Origin: an uncultured Lachnospiraceae bacterium
GTDB taxonomy: Bacteria; Bacillota; Clostridia; Lachnospirales; Lachnospiraceae
Assembly: GCA_948794795.1 (NCBI GenBank)
Contig: CAQGLR010000046.1
Location: 1-31,339 of the forward strand
Direction: 5' to 3'
Length of the DNA stretch: 31,339 bases
Positions 25,601-31,339 of the stretch are shown here, piece after piece. Each line of letters begins with the position of its first letter. Within the stretch, counting starts at the first letter, position 1. The notes beneath the pieces were generated by a model, which had not been told where the DNA came from, searched no databases, and was given only the letters and a program-made list of their open reading frames with translations. Position numbers and translations under genes: made by a program.

Positions 25601-25635
25601 ACAAAAGGGAACGCATATGCGTTCCCTCTTTTGTC
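25601..25635 (+). terminator. Rho-independent terminator after the antiporter
   Basis: GGGAACGCAT and ATGCGTTCCC form a perfect 20-base palindrome (25607-25626), flanked by ACAAAA and TCTTTTGT that extend the stem. It lies between convergent genes and probably works in both directions. Confidence 0.9.
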
Positions 25636-25698
25636 AATTAACAGGAAACTGTTGTAATCCTGGATGGCATTATAGCCAGGATTGATACAGCTGTTATT

Positions 25699-27630
25699 TT
25701 AATTTAAAATTTTATTTGTCTTTTCTATTACTTCTTGTACACGTTTTGCAATTAAAGAAACAGTGTTCATTGATTCTTCTATCATAGTGCTTTTGTCAGT
25801 AGTTTTATTTACATTATCAATAGAAGTCTGTACAGCTTCTAGAAGTTCGGTAGTAGTATCACTGAATTTACGTACTATATGGTTAACCTCATTAATAGCT
25901 GACTGTATAGATTCATCATTTTCTTTTGCATTGCCAACAGAAGCACGTGAGCTTTCTGAGAGTTCACGTATATTTGATGCAACAACGGAAAATCCCCTTC
26001 CAGCTTCACCGGCCCTTGCAGCTTCTATTGCAGCATTAAGTGAGAGGAGGTTAATTTTACCAGAAATCTTTTCAACATCCTGTGTCATTACATTGTACTG
26101 TTTTACACTTGAATTAATATGTTCAAGCGAGCCGGAAATACTTTCATTAAGTACCTTAAGGTCATTCATATATTCAGCAACATTTGCCATTTCACTGCTG
26201 CTGGATTTTCCTATATCACGGATAATAGCAGTTTCTTTTGTTACTTTTGAAATATTATCTGTCAGCCTGCCAAAAATTTCTACAAGTTCATTATTCATAG
26301 CAAGGACTTCATTGTTTACAGAGTCGACTTTCTGGCGTTCATTACGTATAGATTTCATCATATACTGGTGGCAGTTTTCTTTTTCATTTATTCCTCTTGC
26401 AATAGCAATAGCCATTTCACGGCATGACTTAAATCCACATGAGTGGCAGTCAAACGATTTTTCCATATCAGTATGTTTGTCAAGCTGCAGGTATGCTTTT
26501 TCAATTTCTGCCTCTGTAACTTTATTATCAGTTGTTGCAAATGATTTATATGTACGCATATAGTCATTGATATTTAAATTTTTGTCAAATTCGTCAAACT
26601 GTTTATCAATGCCTTTTTTGGTAGTATTTGCTTTACGTATTTTCCTTGCATACCTTTCTACATCATGCATAATATCATTCATTGTAAAGCAGTTGTAGTG
26701 TACACCGGTGGCAGGACCGCCATTACAGCCATTTTCGCAGTTCAGTACATCAAAAACAGTTGGGAGCCACCTGGTATTTTCTGAACTATACCTGTCTAAA
26801 TCTTTATAAAGTTTATCAGTTCCTTCCGAAGTTACAATTTCCATTTCAGGAGAATGGATAAGAAGGTTTTTCATAAGCCCGCCTGGTTTTGGATATATAG
26901 CTCCCTCTAATCCCTGGTGGTCATCAAATTCAAAATTACTATAAACTTTTATAGCAGGAAGGTTTATATTATTTTCTTCAAAATACTGCCTTAAATGTTC
27001 CATTGTAACGTTATAATTAATTATATTCCCAGTTTCATGGAACTCATCAATTTTGGCAATACATGGTGAAATAGCAGCTATCTTGCCTTTAAAGCCTAAT
27101 ACTTTGCGCATATAGATTGCAATACACATCATAGGGCTTTGTATTGGTGACAGATGGGGCAGAAGTTCAGGCTTATGGTGCTGTACATAATTGACAACAG
27201 CAGCACATGGCTGTGAAATCAGCTTTGCATCAGGGTGTTTTTCAATATAACGTAAGTGTGCCCATGTACATATATCAGCACCATAACTTACATCATATAT
27301 TCCCTTTACCCCCTGGTTCTGAAGCCATTGCAGCGCATGGCGCCAGTTTCCTTCAAAAGCAATTTTAATAGATGGCGCAGCAATAACCGCAATTTCCTGG
27401 CCAGCTTTCAGGTCAGACAGAAACTGGTCTATATCATCCTGGAAATAACGTGCATTATGGGAACATGCAGTAATACATGCACCACATTTGATACATTTAC
27501 TGTCATCAATTTCAATTCTTAAGATGCCTTCATCATCAATATGGGCGATATTTGCATCTCCAGCCGGGCAGGCTCTTACACATGCATTACAGCCAACACA
27601 TTTTTCTTTTTTTAAACCTATAATACTCAT
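25699..27630 (-). CDS. sensory [FeFe]-hydrogenase fused to a methyl-accepting chemotaxis domain
   Basis: A 643-residue soluble protein without membrane segments. Two 4Fe-4S motifs come first (C11, 14, 17, 21 and C46, 49, 52, 56). An [FeFe]-hydrogenase H-domain follows: SQPC (C142), SPCIAK (C190) and NCENGC (C298, C302) keep the four cysteines that ligate the H-cluster. The catalytic proton-relay cysteine is replaced by proline, and the L3 glycines are altered (NGGPA), as expected of sensory rather than turnover enzymes. A further cluster motif CHSCGFKSC...C lies at 395-420. Residues from about 430 form a coiled-coil methyl-accepting domain whose tip contains INLLSLNAAIEAARAGEAG (516-534). I infer a cytoplasmic H2- or redox-sensing receptor acting on CheA. 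I start at 27630, with GGAAAGG upstream; the ATG at 27651 has no ribosome site. Confidence 0.88.
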   Translation of the reverse strand: MSIIGLKKEKCVGCNACVRACPAGDANIAHIDDEGILRIEIDDSKCIKCGACITACSHNARYFQDDIDQFLSDLKAGQEIAVIAAPSIKIAFEGNWRHALQWLQNQGVKGIYDVSYGADICTWAHLRYIEKHPDAKLISQPCAAVVNYVQHHKPELLPHLSPIQSPMMCIAIYMRKVLGFKGKIAAISPCIAKIDEFHETGNIINYNVTMEHLRQYFEENNINLPAIKVYSNFEFDDHQGLEGAIYPKPGGLMKNLLIHSPEMEIVTSEGTDKLYKDLDRYSSENTRWLPTVFDVLNCENGCNGGPATGVHYNCFTMNDIMHDVERYARKIRKANTTKKGIDKQFDEFDKNLNINDYMRTYKSFATTDNKVTEAEIEKAYLQLDKHTDMEKSFDCHSCGFKSCREMAIAIARGINEKENCHQYMMKSIRNERQKVDSVNNEVLAMNNELVEIFGRLTDNISKVTKETAIIRDIGKSSSSEMANVAEYMNDLKVLNESISGSLEHINSSVKQYNVMTQDVEKISGKINLLSLNAAIEAARAGEAGRGFSVVASNIRELSESSRASVGNAKENDESIQSAINEVNHIVRKFSDTTTELLEAVQTSIDNVNKTTDKSTMIEESMNTVSLIAKRVQEVIEKTNKILN

Positions 27631-27700
27631 AATTAAACCATACCTTTCCATAATCTCGTGTAATCAGGGTGCATCTGGAAAACATTTTATTACTAATAAT

Positions 27701-27729
27701 AGTATACGCAAAAATGCATAAAACCACAA
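27701..27729 (-). promoter_or_regulatory. probable promoter of the hydrogenase-chemoreceptor gene
   Basis: On the minus strand TTGTGG (27729-27724) and TATACT (27706-27701) are 17 bases apart, about 70 bases before the start at 27630. The -35 box is weak and no upstream GGACGTGA element is present. Confidence 0.42.
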
Positions 27730-27807
27730 GTGGAAATAAAAATACTGTATAAGAATATTTTAAAAAAGTTATCTAAAATGGATATTTTTTCTGGAGTTTA
27801 AACCAGA

Positions 27808-27873
27808 AATTTATGAAATATGTATATTATAGTTTTATAAATAATTGATATTTTCACCAAGTAATGTTATTCT
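27808..27873 (+). promoter_or_regulatory. GGDEF gene promoter with a weak copy of the upstream element, copy F
   Basis: TTGATA (27845-27850) and TATTCT (27868-27873) are 17 bases apart. AATTTATGAAAT at 27808-27819 matches the AT-rich half of the element, and its 20-base frame ends 17 bases before the -35 box. The GGACGTGA half has decayed to ATGTATAT. The predicted transcript start, near 27880, lies at the ATG at 27879, which argues for the downstream GTG as the true start. Confidence 0.5.
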
Positions 27874-27914
27874 ATTAGATGGACACTGGAAAAATATATT
27901 CAGGGGGGATTTAT

Positions 27915-29591
27915 GTGAAAAAGTTATTTTTTAGAAAAATTTTACTGGTAATTGCAGTTTTTTTTATAAATGCCTTGTTATATGCCAGATATGCAAAAGG
28001 AAAAAGTGATAATAACGGCAGGGTACTGTTTATAAGTTCATATTCATATGCATGGGATACTGTACAGTGCCAGATTGAAGGGATTAAAAGGGGGATTGCC
28101 CCAGGGGTGGCATTAGATTATGAATTTATGGATACAAAAAGGTTTAGCAGTGATGCTGACATTGATAATTTTTATAAAGGGCTTAAGTACCGTTTATCAG
28201 AAGTAGAGCCTTATGATGTTGTAATACTTGGTGATGACGCAGCACTGGAATTTGGCATAAAATACCAGAATGAGCTTTTTGATAAAATACCACTTGTATA
28301 TGAGGGTATTAATAATGAAGAACTTGCAAAAGAAGCTGTAAAAGACCCATATATTACAGGGGTTATTGAAAAACTTTCAGTACAGGAAAATATTGATTTT
28401 GCATGTAAACTTTTTCCTGGGACAAAGGATGTTATAATAGTGCTTGATGATTCTGTAACAGGCAAGGCTGTAAACAGGACATTTTATTCTTATAAAGACA
28501 AATATCCAGATTTGGAATTTTCAGATATTAATACTTCACAGATGGATTCTGAAGAGATACGGGAAAAAATTGCATCACTTAAAGAAGGGTCTATATTAAT
28601 ATATGTAGTTATGACAGAAGACGCAGACGGCAGGCAGTATACAGATGCAGAGTCAATAGAGTTTATATATGGATATTCAAAAGTACCTGTATTTAAAATG
28701 GTTGAAGGCTCTATGGACAAAGGAATTATTGGAGGCAATATTGTTTCAATGGAATTATCTGGACAGATTGCAGCAGAGATAGCAATGGATATTTTAAACG
28801 GGACTCCTTCAGAAAAGTTTAATACAGTTGTGGACAGTCCTAATATTTATTGTGTAGATGAAGATATAATGAGAAAATTTGGACTGGATTTGTCACTTAT
28901 ACCTGATGGTGCCGATATACTTAACCATAAGAAAACATTCCTGGAGCAGTATGGAAGGGTATTAAAACCAGCCGTAACGGTTATGCTGGTACTTGCTTTA
29001 TTTATAATACTTGCCTGGTGGGATGGCAGGAAGTATAAAAGGATGTCAGAGGAACTTGCCATTGCAAAAGATAAGCTTGAAAATGCATACCACCATGATA
29101 TTCTTACAGGAATTAATAACCGTACAGGCTTTAATAAAGATATGGAAGAACTGAAAGTTTTAAAAACACCATTTGCATTAATAATGATAGATATTGATAA
29201 TTTTAAATTTATTAATGATACATATGGACATACTATTGGTGATGAAGCATTGCGCCAGATTGCAATGCGGCTTACAGAAGTTTCTGATATCAATTTCACG
29301 CCATACCGCTTTGCAGGAGATGAATTTATTGTAATAGCAAAAGGTACAAAAGATTCATTGTATGAAGATGAAGCAAAACGCTGTATAAGTATATTTAGTG
29401 ATATATTTGATTTGTCAGGGATTAAACATAATATACATGGGAGCATTGGAATTGCAATGTATCCGCAGGATACAGAGGATTTTGCTTCTTTGGTTGTATA
29501 TGCGGACTGTGCTATGTATGAAGTAAAGAATAGTTCCAAGAATTCATATAAATTTTATAAGGATACTATAAAAAGTAAACAGGAAATATAA
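27915..29591 (+). CDS. diguanylate cyclase with extracytoplasmic solute-binding-like sensor
   Basis: A 558-residue membrane protein. After an N-terminal signal/anchor helix (about 6-24), some 320 residues resemble the ABC_sub_bind-type periplasmic domain (opening VLFISSYSYAWDTVQ). A helix at about 350-369 and a GGDEF domain (about 395-550) follow. The active site reads AGDEF (467-471), an accepted active variant, with substrate residues in MIDIDNFKFINDTYGH. The RxxD inhibitory site is absent. It should make c-di-GMP in response to an external ligand. The start is taken as GTG at 27915 with GGGGGG six bases upstream. An upstream in-frame ATG (27879) coincides with the expected transcript start and has no ribosome site. 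Confidence 0.87.
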   Translation: MKKLFFRKILLVIAVFFINALLYARYAKGKSDNNGRVLFISSYSYAWDTVQCQIEGIKRGIAPGVALDYEFMDTKRFSSDADIDNFYKGLKYRLSEVEPYDVVILGDDAALEFGIKYQNELFDKIPLVYEGINNEELAKEAVKDPYITGVIEKLSVQENIDFACKLFPGTKDVIIVLDDSVTGKAVNRTFYSYKDKYPDLEFSDINTSQMDSEEIREKIASLKEGSILIYVVMTEDADGRQYTDAESIEFIYGYSKVPVFKMVEGSMDKGIIGGNIVSMELSGQIAAEIAMDILNGTPSEKFNTVVDSPNIYCVDEDIMRKFGLDLSLIPDGADILNHKKTFLEQYGRVLKPAVTVMLVLALFIILAWWDGRKYKRMSEELAIAKDKLENAYHHDILTGINNRTGFNKDMEELKVLKTPFALIMIDIDNFKFINDTYGHTIGDEALRQIAMRLTEVSDINFTPYRFAGDEFIVIAKGTKDSLYEDEAKRCISIFSDIFDLSGIKHNIHGSIGIAMYPQDTEDFASLVVYADCAMYEVKNSSKNSYKFYKDTIKSKQEI

Positions 29592-29650
29592 AAAGCTTAG
29601 GTTTTGCTAATGCATAAAATAAATATGTAAAGTAAAACCTAAGCTTTTTA
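29590..29650 (+). terminator. bidirectional terminator between GGDEF and NSS transporter genes
   Basis: AAAAAGCTTAGGTTTT (29590-29605) and AAAACCTAAGCTTTTT (29634-29649) are perfect 16-bp inverted copies around a 28-base AT-rich loop. It overlaps the last base pairs of the cyclase gene and serves both converging genes. Confidence 0.88.
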
Positions 29651-29663
29651 TAATATGTTATAA

Positions 29664-31025
29664 TTAATTTTTAATAAGACCTTTTATAATTAAAAATAAT
29701 AAAAGTACAGGCAGGATATAGGTTACATAAACCCTTATCCAGCGTGGCAGTTTTAATCCATCGCCAGTGTTTGCTTCTTCTATATATTTATCAAATCCCC
29801 ATCCATAACGGGTTACACAAAAAAGAAGGTAACAAAGTGAGCCAACGGGAAGTATTATATTGCTTACAATGAAATCTTCCAAATCTAAAACTGCACTGCC
29901 TTCACCAAGCGGCTGGAAAGCAGACCACAGGTTATATCCAAATACGCATGGCAGTGAAAGTACAGTTATTGCAATAAGATTAATAAGGCATGCTTTTTTT
30001 CTGTTCCAGTGGAATAAGTCCATACAGCATGAAATAATATTTTCAAATACAGCAAGTATTGTAGAAAATGCTGCAAATGTCATAAATACAAAGAACAGTG
30101 TACCCCATATGCGTCCGCCAGCCATTCCATTAAAAATATTAGGCAGGGTGACAAAAATCAGTCCTGGTCCCTGGTCTGGGCTTATATTAAAGGCAAAACA
30201 GGTTGGAAAGATTATAAGGCCTGAAACAAATGCCACAAAAGTATCTAATATTGCTATGTTTACAGATTCTCCTAAGAGGCTGCGCTTTTTATCAATATAA
30301 CTTCCAAAAATCCCCATAGCACCTATTCCAAGGCTTAATGTGAAAAATGCCTGGTTCATTGCTGCTGTAATGATTTCCCAGATACTTGTATCTTTTATTC
30401 TCTGGAAGTTGGGCAGCAGATAGAATTTAAGTCCTTCCATTCCTCCTTCTAAGGTAATGCTGTGTGCAGCGAGTACAATAATTATAATAAGTAACAGGCT
30501 CATCATTATTTTAGTGATGTGTTCAACACCTTTCTGAAGCCCCATAGAACATATAAAAATTCCTGCTACAACAATTATAACCATTGTGGTTAGCAGGATT
30601 TGAGGGCTGGAAAGCATATTCTGGAACATTTCACCTGCCTGGCCGGCATTTTTGTCCTGGAACTGTCCTGTAAGCATCTGGTAGAAGTAGTAAAGCATCC
30701 AGCCAGCAACAGTTGTGTAGAACATCATTAAAAGATAGTTGCCTGCCATTCCAAGATATCCATGCAAATGCCATTTCTGGCCTGGATTTTCAAGTTCCCT
30801 GAAGCTTTTTATAATACTTTTCCTGCTTGCACGCCCTACGGCAAATTCCATTGTCATAACGGGTATGCCCATAATAACCAGGAAGAACAGGTAGAATAGT
30901 ACAAATACCCCTCCTCCATACTGGCCTGCAACGTAAGGAAACCTCCATACATTTCCTATCCCAATAGCACATCCTGCGGAAAGCAGGATAAACCCCATAC
31001 GTGAACTTAACTTTTCTCTCTCCAT
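29664..31025 (-). CDS. neurotransmitter:sodium symporter (NSS/SNF) family transporter
   Basis: A 453-residue membrane protein with 11 or 12 hydrophobic segments. The family signature GNVWRFPY lies near residue 24 after the unwound first helix (SAGCAIGIGNVWRFPYVAGQ). Bacterial members such as LeuT, TnaT and MhsT import amino acids with Na+; the amino acid here cannot be read from sequence. The ATG at 31025 has no ribosome site at normal distance; a GGAAGGAG lies about 40 bases upstream instead, within a possible 15-codon leader ORF. The gene ends before a bidirectional terminator and is driven by the promoter at 31096-31124. Confidence 0.92.
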   Translation of the reverse strand: MEREKLSSRMGFILLSAGCAIGIGNVWRFPYVAGQYGGGVFVLFYLFFLVIMGIPVMTMEFAVGRASRKSIIKSFRELENPGQKWHLHGYLGMAGNYLLMMFYTTVAGWMLYYFYQMLTGQFQDKNAGQAGEMFQNMLSSPQILLTTMVIIVVAGIFICSMGLQKGVEHITKIMMSLLLIIIIVLAAHSITLEGGMEGLKFYLLPNFQRIKDTSIWEIITAAMNQAFFTLSLGIGAMGIFGSYIDKKRSLLGESVNIAILDTFVAFVSGLIIFPTCFAFNISPDQGPGLIFVTLPNIFNGMAGGRIWGTLFFVFMTFAAFSTILAVFENIISCCMDLFHWNRKKACLINLIAITVLSLPCVFGYNLWSAFQPLGEGSAVLDLEDFIVSNIILPVGSLCYLLFCVTRYGWGFDKYIEEANTGDGLKLPRWIRVYVTYILPVLLLFLIIKGLIKN

Positions 31026-31095
31026 TTTTATGTATGAGTTACAATAATATTAATTCCAACTCTTTCTCCTTCCATAATTTATTTTACAAAAATTA

Positions 31096-31184
31096 AGTAT
31101 AACAATAAAAAGACATTTTGGCAAATATCTAATTTTTTAGTCACGTCCGTTTCATAAATTCCAATAATTTCTATTTATTTTTAA
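31096..31184 (-). promoter_or_regulatory. NSS transporter promoter with upstream GGACGTGA element, copy D
   Basis: On the minus strand AATTTATGAAACGGACGTGA (31160-31141) ends 16 bases before TTGCCA (31124-31119), which is 17 bases from TATACT (31101-31096). The stretch 31184-31141 matches the rel upstream region at 41 of 44 positions. An inverted CGGACG half-site lies at 31197-31202, beyond a run of G residues. Confidence 0.75.
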
Positions 31185-31339
31185 GGGGGGGGGGGGCGGA
31201 CGGTTTCCATGCCAGAGCCAGAATATTCCACACAGGGGTACGCTTCCGATACGATAACCCACACAACAGTGCATAGCATCCTTGTAAAACCTAAGACAGG
31301 ATACAAGCACTGGCGGGGTTAAAGTACCCATAAGTGCGA
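31185..31339. repeat. 12-base G tract and partial palindromic repeat R7
   Basis: Twelve G residues (31185-31196) are followed by CGGACGG. A repeat related to the decayed copy near 13755 comes next: CAGTGCATAGCATCC, a TTGT...ACA loop, GGATACAAGCACTGGCGGGGTT. CCAGAGCC at 31211 recalls the outer arm of R1-R6. The element runs off the end of the window, and no gene is visible in it. Confidence 0.6.

Noticed and set aside
25763..26563. 266-codon open frame on the plus strand opposite the hydrogenase-chemoreceptor gene
   Set aside because: It is the mirror of the helical methyl-accepting domain, giving a serine-rich product without motifs; the minus-strand gene is certain.
27879..27914. ATG at 27879 as the start of the GGDEF protein
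   Set aside because: It coincides with the predicted transcription start and has no ribosome site; GTG at 27915 has GGGGGG at proper spacing and directly precedes the signal anchor.

Overview
The window is a low-GC chromosomal segment of a Clostridia-type Firmicute, most likely a Lachnospiraceae member. I infer this from the 23S rRNA tail, strong GGAGG-type ribosome binding sites, the rel-MBL-hemZ-aspS-leuS housekeeping block, and a secreted galactanase and acetylesterase typical of pectin-side-chain users. CheV, a cytoplasmic chemoreceptor and c-di-GMP enzymes suggest a motile cell. No species can be named from sequence alone.

Layout. 1-146: 3' end of a 23S rRNA gene and the rrn terminator, with no 5S gene between them. 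191-2998: a shikimate-kinase-like kinase (minus), CheV (plus), and a subtilisin-type protease without a signal peptide (minus). 3125-6309: a cell-surface glycan group (GT2 glycosyltransferase, CDP-glycerol-type glycerophosphotransferase, GNAT acetyltransferase). 6482-7627: a 57-residue acidic protein too short for usual ORF calling, followed by a membrane-anchored C39-type peptidase. 8180-13407: bifunctional (p)ppGpp enzyme Rel, MBL hydrolase, HemZ-type radical SAM protein and an HD-GYP protein. 13408-14556: 1.1 kb of palindromic repeats. 14557-21232: aspS, PAP2 phosphatase, leuS and a secreted SGNH acetylesterase, closely spaced and ended by a bidirectional terminator. 21330-23120: a secreted GH53 galactanase with a CBM13/ricin-like tail (minus), with a promoter and a palindromic operator candidate. 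23310-23871: a promoter, a yybP-ykoY-type Mn2+ riboswitch and terminator, then only the C-terminal half of mntP. 23872-24649: more palindromic repeats and a MITE-like element. 24650-31025: Na+/Ca2+ antiporter, an [FeFe]-hydrogenase/chemoreceptor fusion (minus), a periplasmic-sensor GGDEF protein, and an NSS-family sodium symporter (minus).

Two patterns run across the window. First, an upstream element, best copy AATTTATGAAACGGACGTGA, ends 16-17 bp before the -35 box of four unrelated promoters (57-residue protein/C39 operon, rel, mntP riboswitch, NSS transporter). Weaker copies sit 15-17 bp before the aspS and GGDEF promoters. This looks like a shared activator site or extended promoter module. 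Second, a family of about 210-260 bp imperfect palindromes, with arms near CTCTGGCAATTCC...GGAATTGCCAGAG and variable tips, fills the large intergenic gaps.

The most unusual single protein is the soluble group-C-like [FeFe]-hydrogenase joined to a methyl-accepting signalling domain. Together with CheV, the GGDEF and HD-GYP proteins and Rel, it gives the window a strong sensing and second-messenger content.
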